Under the pieces are notes generated by a model. That model made no database searches. It saw only the letters and a list, made by a program, of their open reading frames with translations, and was not told the DNA's origin. Position numbers and translations under genes: made by a program. A stretch of DNA of 64,000 bases from Eucommia ulmoides (lineage: Eukaryota; Streptophyta; Magnoliopsida; Garryales; Eucommiaceae), in assembly GCA_016647705.1 (NCBI GenBank), contig CM028326.1, positions 26,157,901 to 26,221,900 of the forward strand, given 5' to 3'. Below, piece by piece: positions 34,948 through 46,140 of this stretch. Each line of letters opens with the position of its first letter. The stretch's first letter is position 1.

Positions 34948-37678
34948 TGTAAGACCCTGATTTTGTTTATTTATTTATTTTAGACGTATTTTAGCACATT
35001 TAGAAATAACTGGGTAGATGGTATTATTTATAATTTAAACTTAAAATTTTAGGGGTCAATTTGAGATTGGCAAAAGATTAAAATTAGAATTTGGGGCTAA
35101 CTAAGAACCTAAATAAAATTAAGGGATGGGTAATGTAATTAGGAAAAAAAATATTAATATATATATACACACACGCATGTGCAGTAGATCATCCCCAAAC
35201 ACGATCGGAGGCTGAGATCATTCCCTACGCACGATCAGAGAAACGGGACGGACGTGGCAGGGTAAGGATCAAGCTCATACCACTTCTTTCATGCATATAT
35301 ATAGGTAAAGGCACTGTACAAATTGACAAAAACCACAAAAAATGAGAATAAACAGAGCAGAGAAGAGAGGCAGAGGATCGGAGGTGGTGTCGTCGGTTAA
35401 CGGAGGGTGATCGTCGGCAGGGGATGTGGGTCTGTGTGTGAGGGTGTTCGAGGTGTGCGTGTGCGTGTCCAATTGATACGAATACATGGGTACGTTGCTC
35501 CGGCCACGGGTGAGTCGCCGGAGTGGGTAGAGAGAGAGAAAAGTCCGGATCGACGGTATGGGTTGTCCGTCGACAAGTGATCGTCGCTGGGTGTTGGTCG
35601 GCTGTGCGGGTGGTGGTTGTTGATCGTTGTGGTGTGCGTGGGTATTTTGATCGGTAGTGGTAGTGCGTGTCTTGATCGTCGCCAGAGTGGAGAGAGGGAG
35701 AGGGAGAGGGCTTGTCGTTGCCCTGTTGTTAGTGGTGGTGGCGTCGTGCTTCATCGGGTAGGTAGGTATGTCGTGTGTGTGTGTTTCGAAGTGTGTTTTT
35801 AGAGGTCGCCGGATGTTCGCCGGCGGTAAGTTTAGAGAGAGAAAGTAGCGTGTGTGTGTGTGTTCCTATGTGTGTCGTGTGGTTGGATGGTGGGTGTGCA
35901 TGGGGGATAGACGTGGTGGTGTATAGGTTCAGTTGTCCGGCGGTGCATGTGTCCGGTTGGTGGGACGGCGAGGCGGGTTCGACGGCGAGATCTCGTTGTC
36001 GGCGGCGTGACAGGGAAAAGCAGAAAACAGTAACGCAAAAATAGAAAAAGAAAAAGGGAAGGAGAAGAAAAAGGAAAAAAAAAAAAAAAAAAGAGAAATT
36101 TGCACAAACCACCCTAGCATAAATAAAAATCCAATTTCACGGCCATTGGAAAATTCGGAAAAGGTAGAAATTCGAACTTCTTTAATATATGTATTTAATT
36201 GTTTAAATTGAAATAGTGATAGGAAGTAGTGGGACCGTTCACATAAATAAATTTGATATAATAAACGGTAGCAAAATAACATTAGTTGAATAACAATATT
36301 TCATAATAAAATATGAGGAATAAAATATCATAGAAATTAGGGCTTGCATTTTATGGTTGAGTATTATTTTATACATAACAATATTAATTTAGGCCCCGTC
36401 ACTATTAGGTTCGTAGGCATCGGGGTACCAGTAGAGAATAGGTGGCTAAAGTCTTGGGAAGCGGATAATCAGGTGAGTGTACTGTCTTCTTGCCAAACTA
36501 TTTTCTATGAATATACATGATGAAACATGTGATTATTTAAACTGTATGAATTTATAAATGATATGGATCAAGCAGTATTTGGGTGAGTTGGTAAACTGGG
36601 TTTTTGGAAGATTTCGATGGTTTCCAAAATGAAGCTGAAAATGAATTTTTGTTGAATTTGGAAAAATCAGACGGTGTTTTTAAAAGGAAATAGAAAACAT
36701 CTGTTCTCCTAAAAATGTCTGATTTTCAAAAGAAAAATAAAGGGTGGAAAAGTAGTTTTGAAAGAATCAGACGTTTTCTCTAAAAAGAAAAGTGGGAAAT
36801 ATGCTTTTGGATTTAAAAGTTGGTTTTGAGGAAAAGAGATAGACGTGGTGATTTGACGATGTTGAGTAGACGATATTTATTGAGTTGTGATTCGATGATG
36901 CTATAATTGATTTAACGATGCCATAGTATTTATCTGTTTCGGCAGAGTGATGTTATCTGTTTCGGTGGAGTGATGTATCCGCTTCGGGCGGAGTGATATT
37001 TATCTGCTTCGGCAGAGTGATGTTAGACGTTTATACTGCACAGTGATTATCCACTTCGGCGGAGTGATGGGTGTTTGTAGGAAGGCATATCCTACGGATG
37101 GTACGGTACCGTTGCAAACTCCCGATCGTGAGGTTAAAACGATCACTAGGGTTGGCCAGTGTGTGTGTGTTGGAGGTGTGTGCTTGAGATGTGGTGTTTT
37201 ACGTATATTGGTTGATTTGATATTATTTATTTTGATGATTGGTATGATTTTATATTAGATGGATTTGGATGAAACTTATCTATATCGCTTTATTTTCATT
37301 GCTTATATACTTGTGCTTGATCCATACTAAATTGTGAAAATATTTAGAAAGTATTAATATTTTAAAAATGTTTTACTAAGAAGGCAGTACACTCACAGGT
37401 ACAATAGCTAGGAGTCGGTCCCCTACTGGCACTAGGTAGAACTATGTGATGGAGTCATGTGGACGATTGGGATAAGCTGTCAAAGGCGAACCTAAGAAGG
37501 TTCATGGATAAATACTTTTAGTTAGAAAAAATTTTGAGCCGAGTGTACCCCTTATTAGATGTATGTGTTATATGGTGGGTGTATATTGTCATTTCTATTA
37601 GGTTATTTGGGTTTTGGTGATGTCATGTTGTAGTCACGCCAGCCCAGGGATGATGGGTGTCCGGGACAGGTTGTGACA
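34948..37678 (+). mobile_element. Solo chromovirus-type LTR 2 inserted in Tat integrase
   Basis: 2731 bp from TGTAAGACCCTGATTTT to GGTTGTGACA, flanked by AAGGC at 34943-34947 and 37679-37683. It is the reverse-orientation relative of solo LTR 1: the reverse complement of its end starts TGTCACAACC. It contains GT-rich low complexity sequence (35160-36090), a poly-A stretch, the conserved GTCACTATTAGGTTCG block and a minisatellite. No coding internal domain. Confidence 0.93.
36929..37069. repeat. Tandem repeat of about 24 bp in solo LTR 2
   Basis: At least five units of the form TTATCTGYTTCGGCRGAGTG plus ATGT; the unit differs from that at the equivalent place in solo LTR 1. Confidence 0.85.
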
Positions 37679-38345
37679 AAGGCTATCATCTTCGACAATA
37701 GAAAACAGTTCCAAAAGTGACCTGTTCACCGAGCTGTGTGCCGGATTGGGGATCAGAATGCATTTCTCCTCCCCTGGGTCATCTTCAGGCTAACGGCCAA
37801 GTTGAAGTCACCAACTGGACTATTTTGCAAAACCTGAAGACCAGGTTGGACAAATCCAAGGGGTTATGGGTGGAAGACCTATATCCCGTGTTGTGGGCGT
37901 ACCATACAACAGTCCGAACTCTGACCAGTGAGATGTCGTTCGCAATGACGTTCGGCTCGGAGACTATCATCCCAGTCGAGATAGGTCTGCCCTCTCTGCA
38001 TATAGCCTGATAGTTCGACCGAGCTGAAAATGAGGTGGGTCTAGCTCTCAGCCTCGACCTGCTCAAAGAGATGAGAGAAAGGGCTCTGATTCACCAGGCC
38101 GCCTATCAATAGAGAACGACCTGCTACTACAATCGTCGAGTCTGGCCTCGATCTTTTGACGTCAGTGATCTTATCCTAAGGAAAGTCACCCTGACTACAA
38201 AAGAGCAAAACGCTGGGAAGTTAGCACCAAGTTGGGAAGGTCCTTATCGTGTGACTCACGTAGCTAGGCTCGAAACGTATAATTTGGAAACCGAAGGGGG
38301 GTACCACTCAGACACCCCTGGAATGCTGAACACTTGAAACGCTAC

Positions 38346-39526
38346 TATCCGAAAGAGGAACGGAATCCCTAAGCTTGCCAAAGATTTTTTATTTTTGTTC
38401 TTGAAAAGGGTCTTTTTTGGTTCAATGAATTTTCGATTTCCAAAATTCACCAAGCAATACAATCATAGGTCGAACCCTTAAGAAAATTGGCAAGCTCGGT
38501 AAAATCGAGATCACCAGATCGTCTGGGGGGCAAAACTGCCATTCAAAATTGTCTAAAGTCTAAAGGTGCGGATGAGCAGCCCTTTGTGTGTCGAGAGGCC
38601 AGGGTGAGCCGTTCTCTAGCCCTTCTCCCTACTAAAGCAGAGAAGAGCAGCCCAATGCACCATAGGCCCGAGCGAGTCGTGCTCTAGCCATTCCTCCGGG
38701 CAAAGCTATCTATCTTACCACATAGATGATCTGGGGATGAAGCAACGTAGTTGTACGTCGGACCCTACAAGAAGACCGAAAAACTCAAAAAAACCGAGCT
38801 TACCAAATCGTTTGGGAGGGAAAAATGACCGGCCATTTCAAAGGCGGAGCTGTCCAACCAATGGATGAAGTGATATTATCTCAGGTCCGATCTTATAAGA
38901 CGACTAGGAAGCTCGATAAAATCGAGCCCACTTGGCCGTTTGGGGGGCAAAACGACCGACCAAAGCACATGAATACCAGACCGTCATTTGTCTCAATGAA
39001 ATTACTTGTGTTGCAGAGGATACCAAGTGGTAACAAAATGTCGGGCTCCAAAATACATCCATAACAGCTCGTCAATAACAGATCTCACGGTTGTCTGAGG
39101 GGTAAGATGGGAACAACTTGGAAATACTATGTGGTGGGACTTCTTAGAATATCAAATGGCAAGAGCCGACCTGGCTTGAAGGAAGCCTACCAGCCTCCCT
39201 TGAAATTTTATCAAAGACTGCTAGGGTGAAGATCGCTTTGGTCGCTAAACCGACAACTTCCCAGTCCGGGTTCTCTAGCTCGGTAAGTTTCGTGAACTTG
39301 CAAATAAGAGGCCTGCATTGGTTTCAACTGGAAACTGAGCAATAAAAATCCAATAAAATCATAAAAATAGAATATGAGACACACAATTGGTAAAATAGAG
39401 GAGTTCTATTAGCTGATCAAAAGTTGATTACAAAAAATAAAAAACACTGAGACTTCTGCCCGTAAATATAAGCCCGCTCCTCGCCGAGCTGAGCAAAAAT
39501 AAAAAACAAAAAAGTCCGGAAGGGGG
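38346..39526 (+). other. Tat 3' spacer with repeated GTTTGGGGGGCAAAA motifs
   Basis: The stretch between pol and the antisense ORF has no gene. Three loosely repeated blocks (about 38480, 38790, 38910) each contain GAGCTT/AAGCTCG, AAATCGAG, then a TGGGGGGCAAAAC-like purine tract. Tat elements commonly carry tandem repeats here. Confidence 0.6.
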
Positions 39527-41695
39527 GTGCTACTGCTGGAATGGGTTCAGACCGGCCTGTCCATCATCAACCTCCTCTACTCCAGCCTAGTCTCCAGATC
39601 GCCCATGCACCACTCTTTGTTCCCCGGACAACCTTTATTAGTCGCCACGACTCCCCGAGGGTCTTCTCAGTTTAACATCTTCGGTGGTTGGCTCAGTGCT
39701 CGGCTCGTCTGTTCCTGCTTCCTGATGGGCCTGGGCTTTCGCGAGGTCTTGGTCGGAGATCTCAATCTCAACTTTTATGTGATCTACCTCCAAGAATTGA
39801 CGCCGGACAGAGTTGACAGCTCCCTTGAAGTTGAGCTGGATCACGCTCACTGTGATTCGATCTCAAAGCCCTGTGAACTCTTCACTCTTCTTGAAACTAG
39901 CGATTGCTTCAGCCTGTACCTTCTCCAGCTCGGCCAACAGCAATGTGCTTAGATCGCCTAAGGTCTTCAGCCCTCTTGGTCACGCTCCCGTTCTCGGCCC
40001 GGACCCGATCCAGCTCCTTCTGGTATTGGGTCAAAAGGTCGATGTCTTATTCCCTCTATTTTGTCAGTCCCTCAAGCGCCTGGTTGGCTTGGTATAAGTA
40101 AATCCCCGTCTCTAATACAGAAAAGAGGCCCTGTGAGGGTTAAAAAAAAAAAGAAAAAGAAATTAGTTAGCCCAGTTCGGAGATAAAGTTCAAAAGATTG
40201 TCTGAGGTGAGCACTTACCGACAGCTGGTACCAGTACATGTCGGCATAGAGTTGGCCATCAGGCTTCTCCTCAAACCTAGCCTTGTCCGTCGGATGAGTG
40301 ATTTGCTAGACAAAGTTCGACAGGACGACCGGAGATTGGGTGATGGCCTTGTCAATTAGGAGTCCGGTCGTGGTGACAAATAACTCTACCGCCTCTTCCT
40401 CCTCCTGTCGGGCCGGGGCAACAGCTCGGCTCTTTTTCTGATGATCGGTCAGGGCATCAAGCACCCCACATTTTTCTTCCCCTTGTCTCTTCTGGCAGTG
40501 GGAGCCAAGTTCTCAGCGGCTACCTCTGTCTGTACCGGTCTGGCTGTTGCCGAGGTCCTTGGCCTTTTCGGAGTGGGAGCCAACCTGGTATGAGCTGTCT
40601 GATCGGTCTAACCTTCTTAAGCCAGTTGACTTGACCCGTTGCCCTTCTTCACTCCCTTTGTCGCCATCCAGGCTATAACTGCCAAGTCCATAACTAAAAA
40701 AAAAAAAAAAGGAGGATATCAGTCAACGAAGGAAAAATTCCTAAGTACAACTAACTAGACGGGAAGGGCTAGAAATGATTATTGTTCCGAGAGTTATTCT
40801 TTAAGGTTGGCGCAAGTAAGGATGAATCGCTCCAAATATATAGGTCGTAGAGGCACGACGTGAGCAGTGAATCGACATGAACGAATGGGGTCCCAAGTAT
40901 CAGGTCTCTCTCCCTGAGAATCTCTAGGTTGGCCTCGTGCTTCTTCTTCACTGAAAAAGACAAACAAATCCAACTAAAAAACAAATGACTGGGATGAAAA
41001 ACAGTGAGCTTTGAGCTGTAATGCTTACCCACGGTCCCCTAGTGCCTCTAGACCAGGAACTCAAATTCCGACGCTTCATCGGCCTCCCATCCAACATCGC
41101 CTAGAAAGAAGAAGCTCGACTTTCAATCCTCGATGGAGTCGGGGTAACCCTTGAGGAATTTTCGCCGAGTCGAGAGGTAGCACCAGCCCTTCCCTCTGGG
41201 AATGGCCTTCGCCAAGAATAAAATGTGGAACAACTTGAGGGACGGGGCGATCCCCTCGGCTTGGCAGATCACGTGGAAAGACACGACCATATGCATATTA
41301 TTGGGAGATAGCTGTGACGGACACAGACCCAAGTCCCAACAAACCTCCCTCACCTAGGGGTAGATAGAGAATCGCAGCAAAGCCTGCTGCTGCTGGTCGT
41401 AGACCATGATAAATCCCTCGAGTGGGGTGCAAGCCCGGTCGTTCTCTGGTGGCCGCTAAATAAGCGCTGCCACTTTCACCGCAAACGTACGGATCAAGTT
41501 TTAGTATAGTGGACATTTCGGTCGGGTATCGTATCCACAGGGATTGATGTCGTTACTATCAAATACCGCGATTGTCATAACCCGACTTTATCTAGGAGAC
41601 AAAAATGAAATATAATTTAATATTAATACTAAAATACTACTATAACTATACTAATTACTAATACGAGATAGTTATGGGGTGGATTATTTAGGGAT

Positions 41696-42443
41696 TAGAC
41701 CCTCTAACTATTGACACATTTCTAAGTGGTCCCTCTAAATTTAAACGTTTTATTTTAAATCCTCTACGTATCATAACGTTTCTAAATGGTCCCTCCGTTA
41801 GAGATTCTGTTAAAACTAACAGAATCTCAAGGGCAAAATGGTATTTTCTCATTTTTTAATTATTTTTAATTAATTTTTTTTAATTTATCTCTCTCTCTCC
41901 CGCCACCTCCCTCTCCCTCCTTCCCTCTCCTCTGCCACCTCCCTCTCCCTCTCCTTCATTCCCTCTCCCCGTAACAGGGGGTGGAATACACCTCCTATTT
42001 CAAGGGGTGAAACCACCTTCTGTTGCAGGGGTGGAATACACTCCCTGCAACAGGGGGTGTCTGCAACCCCTATTTCTCACCCCCTGTTGCAAGGGGTGTT
42101 TTCACCCCATGTTGCAGGGGGTGGCGTGGGAGGAAAAGAGGGGAAGGGGAGGGAGAGGGAGATGGCGGGGAGAGGGAAGGAGAGAGAGAGGTGGCGGGAA
42201 AGAGAGAAAGATGAAGGGGATGAAGAGAGAGAGAGATTAAAAAAAATTAAAAATGATTAAAAAAATAAAAAAGTGAAAAGACCATTTTGCCCCTAAATTC
42301 CGTTAGTTTTAAGTGATTTTCTAACGGATGGACCATTTAGAAACGTTATGATACGTAGAGGGTTTGAAATAAAACGTTTAAACTTAGAGGGACCACTTAG
42401 AAATGTGTCAATAGTTAAAGGGTCTAAATTGTACTTTTCCCTT
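41696..42443. mobile_element. Palindromic MULE-type MITE
   Basis: Ends are inverted for about 150 bp: left CCCTCTAACTATTGACAC, right GTGTCAATAGTTAAAGGG, continuing through ACGTATCATAACGTTTCTAA and its inverse. They match the TIR family of 12599-14494. The core has CT-rich and GA-rich flanks that are also inverted, around short CCCTGTTGCAGGGG palindromes. It has no coding capacity. The outermost about 18 bases present at the right end are lacking on the left. Confidence 0.88.
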
Positions 42444-42600
42444 AATACTAATACTAAAATACTACTTTAACTATACTAATTACTAATACGAGATAGTTAT
42501 GGGATAGATTATTTAGAGATTAACTTTATTTACTTGAACGCGTTTGATGTCGTTTAGTTTACAATAATGGTGTTCGACGTATTTGACAATCTCAGTATCT

Positions 42601-43040
42601 AAAACTCATTCGCCACCTCTCCTGAGTATAATACGGGGGATATAAATCAACTTCATGTTAACGAAGAAGGTCCCCCTCAATGTCTTAACGACCTTAGGTT
42701 GCGTAAGTCTTGACCCAACCTCATTGATTACACACAAAACCTCAGTTCGTAAACTCCTTCGTCACCTCTCCCGAATGTAAGAAGATGGAAATAACGTGAC
42801 TTCGTGTCAATGAAGAAGTCCCCCTCAACGTCTTAACGACCCTACATGTGAGTCTTGCCCCAACGTCATTGATTTCATGCGTTGTGTTTACCCTATCAAC
42901 AATCTTAGTTTTAAAACTCCCTCGCCACCTCTCCCGAGTGTAAAACAAGGGAATACGCGACTTCGAATCAACGAATAAGTCCTCCTCAATGTTTTAACGA
43001 CCCTAGGTCATGTGAGTCTTGCCCCAATGTCATTAATTGT
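42601..43040. repeat. Three tandem units of about 150-160 bp in repeat copy B
   Basis: Units begin near 42601, 42751 and 42913, each with CGYCACCTCTCC, then a GACTTCGTGTCAA-like word, CCCTCAA(C/T)GT, TTAACGACC and GTCTTG..CCAA. Copy A has only one such unit (25880-26000). Confidence 0.85.
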
Positions 43041-44844
43041 CCACAATCCTAACCCCGACCGAGTTATTGGATCATGGCGTTTGTTTATTTTATTCCGAAT
43101 CCGGGTTTTGTCAAACCCCATCCCCATATTCTTGATATATAAATCTAAGCATAATAAACAAACAATATAATAAACACACTCAAACATTGAAGAACAATCA
43201 TCAAAGAAACGCAACTAAACCAAAACTACGTTTTTATAAACGATATTAATCCCATACATAATCCACGTTTAACCTATGGCTATAACCGATTATACAATTG
43301 AAACTAGGCTAAATATGCTCAAACATACATAGAAGATAAAAAATAAAATGAAAAATGGGTGAACTTAGCCGATATCCGAAGATTAGCCGCTAAAACCATC
43401 CACCGAACAATTCTCCTTCTCCGCGTGTTGATCTTCTCCTTTAGATATGTTTGAGCACTCCCCATACTCTCTCTATATCCTATACTAATCCTTAAGGGCA
43501 GTAATGGCTGGAGAAGAGCAAAGGAGGAAGAAGGAAAAGGGTATAAATAGATAAAATATCTAAATAAATATCTAACATTGTGCAGCGGCTGACTACCGCG
43601 GTGGTGAAGTATGTCGGTTAAGGTTCGCCTAGGCGGTGGAGTCAGTAGTGGCTGTGGACAATTTTCTGCTGGATTTTCGCCTAGGTGGTGGATTCTCCGC
43701 CCAGGCGGTGGTCCTCCAGCAACAATTATGTCTTCTCAGCATCTTCACCGCTACGGTAGTGGTCTAGACGCCGCGGCGGTGAGCTTATTTGTACAATCTT
43801 ACCGTCTTGCTTATTTTTCCACCGTTCTCCGATCGTTCTCGATACGAATTGATCGTTTACGCTCTGATTTCATACCTTTTTACCCTATGCACCTGTTTTA
43901 ATACAAAAAGAATAAAAACACATTAAAATGTATTAAAACGTAATAAACGTACTAAAAAACTAACAAATTCAGTATAGAAATATATAGGTAATTTACACCT
44001 CATTTTCCCTAGGAACACGTGTCTCCACCGAGCCCAGAATCGCGTATCTGGAGTACAATTCCCGAATGTCCTTCTCCGTCAGATCGGATTCCACCATCCA
44101 GACCTAAGCATCCGGGGGAACTTCACAGACTGACCGACGGGAAGTCGAACTAGTCCTGGGAAAGTGGTCAGACGTCGATGGATGAGTGGTCGCCTCCTTT
44201 GAGTACGTGGCCTCTGTATCAAACTCCACAGCTGGACCAGTGCCGAGCTCAACCACGAGCCCCTCGGTAGAGCCTGCTTCGCTCCTCGTTCTCTTTCTCA
44301 GAGACTCGAGGTACGTGCCAAGTGTAGGGCGTGCCCCCATTCTAGTCTTCCCATGGGACTCCTCAAATGAAGACGTCCACTTGACGACGAGCTCTTACTC
44401 ACCCATCGGGCCGGTGACCGAGGGAACACTTGTCTCATCGGACGAGCCAGACTCATAAACAGAAGACATGGAGAAAAATGAGAAGAGAAGTATCGTGCTC
44501 GGAGGTCGGGTGGAGCTTTTGCACTACTTTGGTGAGAAAATCTGAGAAATGAAGCGTGTGTTTATAGGGGTGCCGAGTAGCTGAACTGTCGTATTGATCG
44601 GACGATACGCAGAGCTTCGATTCACATGCCTTCAGCCACCTGTCGTGCATCTGATCAAGGTGACCGTCGAGCTTCCTGGGAAAGCCAAGAGGTACGTCCG
44701 GTCAAATTTCTCCAACCGAGCAGGCTTGAGCCCTCGGGCTGCGTCGTATCGGTCTCATTATCCCCACTCCCTATCAGGTCGGTTGACCGTTCCCAATTGT
44801 CCGATGATAGAACCCTTGACGTCTTATGTCTCATTTCCATACTA

Positions 44845-44860
44845 AGGCTTGGGGGGCAAC
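44845..44860 (+). promoter_or_regulatory. Polypurine tract of the Tat element
   Basis: AGGCTTGGGGGGCAAC immediately precedes the 3' LTR start. Confidence 0.7.
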
Positions 44861-45673
44861 TGATGAGGGTAAAATTGGGCTCCCTCTACGTGTCAGTCAC
44901 CTGGACCAGACTTGTCACGTGGACTAGACTTGTCACGTCACCGGCTACACGTTATGACGACTTGGGTTATCCTGGTGTATAGACAGCCTGGGTGGATTTC
45001 CAGGTCGGTGGATGGGAAACATTCCAGGATCTCTAACCAGCAGCCTCTCTGAAGGATCGTCGCATGATAACAAGTCGGCGTGCCCACACCGACCTGTGCC
45101 TTGTTACGTGAGCTGACCTTCCTATGTGCCAAGTCAGCCCGTATCTCTACCATCCACAGTAAAGGGCCCAAGGCCCAGGCCTATATCTCTAATCAGTTGT
45201 GCCGCCCACGCGCCTTATGACTTAACGCTAATCCAAGCCTAAGACCCTAATCTTGTTGACGCTAATTACATCTCCGCCTATAAATATGAGGCTTCTTCAA
45301 CACTTTTAGGGGAATGATATAGGATTTTTAAAGAGAGAAACTTCACCATAGGTCGCTCAGACAGGTCGAGATAACATTAATTTTTTGATTTAAATTTCTA
45401 CCCTAGGCTCTTACTCTCATGCCAGAGGGGACACGCGAGAAAAACCCAGCTTGTCCTATGTGCAGGTGACAGATTGGAGCTTGACTTGAACAACGGCAAG
45501 GAGCCTCAAGTCAGGAACACGAGACCCGGGCTCGGATAAATGTCAGATAACACCTGTCCAGCCCGGCTACGATATACAAGAGATGACAAGGATCACTCAA
45601 GCACCATCTCCATTTTCCCCGATCCGAGAGTGTCCGGACCATACTGCTGGTCATCCAATTTCCGACATCAACA
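44861..45673 (+). mobile_element. 3' LTR of the Tat element
   Basis: 813 bp, TGATGAGGGTAAAATTGG to ACATCAACA, followed by the AACGT target duplication. It differs from the 5' LTR by many substitutions and a short duplication (GACTTGTCACGT written twice near 44910-44940). Confidence 0.93.
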
Positions 45674-46094
45674 AACGTCACGTATTGCATATCATATTTA
45701 TTTAGTTAAATTTTTAATTTAGACCATGTCGTTATTAGGTTCACAGACAATGCCGACTACGTTACTATTATGGAAATAGCGTAATAGCAGTACATATATT
45801 GAGGTAAGTGTATTGTCGTTCATGTAAATTGTCAAATTATATTTTTCGTACTAAATTGTGAAAAATAAAAGATTTATTAAAATGAACAGTTTTATAATTT
45901 TAGATGGATCAAATAAAAAGTTGATTGTGGAAAGTGATTTTTATTATTATCCTACTATGCCATAGTGTGGTCCCGCAGGAGGGCGTGTCCTGTCGAATGT
46001 TGTTGGTCCTAACAAAGGGTATGTCCTATAGGACGTTGTGTTGTGATAATCATGGTATAAATCACCATATCATAATGATAATCATCATCATAAT

Positions 46095-46140
<46 letters not shown>

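Larger units (their letters stand above)
34379..38345 (+). pseudogene. Tat integrase, split by solo LTR 2
   Basis: N-terminal pieces YALINGVLYQKSFSGLYSRCL, VREVHEEIYENYSGGRSLA and CEKV lead to the core with a first-Asp segment (DLFGPF) and FTKWVEVEPLAKI near 34770-34890. Solo LTR 2 interrupts after the IPKA codons at 34948. Resumption at 37679 gives FDNRKQF (second Asp), then SPGHPQANGQVEVTNWTIL (Glu region), VLWAYHTTVRT and PVEIGLPS. The C-terminal GPYRV and YYPKEE-type end is near 38215-38360. Frameshifts and stops are frequent. Integrase would insert the element cDNA; this copy cannot. Confidence 0.87.
41469..44000. repeat. Dispersed repeat, copy B, with internal expansion and a nested MITE
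   Basis: Same ends as copy A (GCCACTTTCACCGCAA, ATTTACACCT) and the same orientation. It is longer because of a MULE-type MITE (41696-42443), a 79-bp flanking duplication and a three-fold tandem block (42601-43040). The right part contains several CGCC....GGCGGTGG palindromes (43626-43785). It interrupts the antisense ORF. Confidence 0.8.
39527..44469 (-). pseudogene. Antisense ORF of the Tat element (Transposase_28-like), split by repeat B
   Basis: Read leftwards from ATG 44469: an acidic Ser/Thr-rich N-terminus (MSSVYESGSSDETSVPSVTG), then MGARPTLGTYLESLRKR. Repeat copy B interrupts (44000-41469). The frame then continues with DRACTPLEGFIMVY, VREVCWDLGLCPSQLSPNNM, SLKLFHILFLAKAI, WCYLSTRRKFLKGYPDSIED and FFFLGDVGWEA, matching the 'putative gypsy type transposon' (PF04195-like) proteins as I know them. 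The tail (40680-39527) is charged and coiled-coil-like (QYQKELDRVRAENGS on the minus strand). Antisense ORFs between pol and the 3' LTR are known in Tat-type elements; the function is unclear. Multiple stops. Confidence 0.75.
24620..45673 (+). mobile_element. Ty3/gypsy Tat-group retrotransposon, 21 kb with nested insertions
   Basis: Both LTRs begin TGATGAGGGTAAAA and end CA(C/T)CAACA. The target duplication AACGT is present at 24615-24619 and 45674-45678. The internal order is gag, protease, RT, RNase H, second (archaeal-type) RNase H, integrase, repeat-rich spacer, antisense ORF, purine tract. The extra RNase H and a 3' antisense ORF are features of the Tat group. Four insertions (two solo LTRs, two dispersed repeats) inflate the length. 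The LTRs differ at many positions, so it is old, and no frame is intact. Confidence 0.92.

Noticed and set aside
42007-42260. Gly/Arg/Glu-rich overlapping plus-strand frames
   Set aside because: They arise from the GA-rich arm and mini-palindromes of the MITE, with three overlapping frames of similar length.
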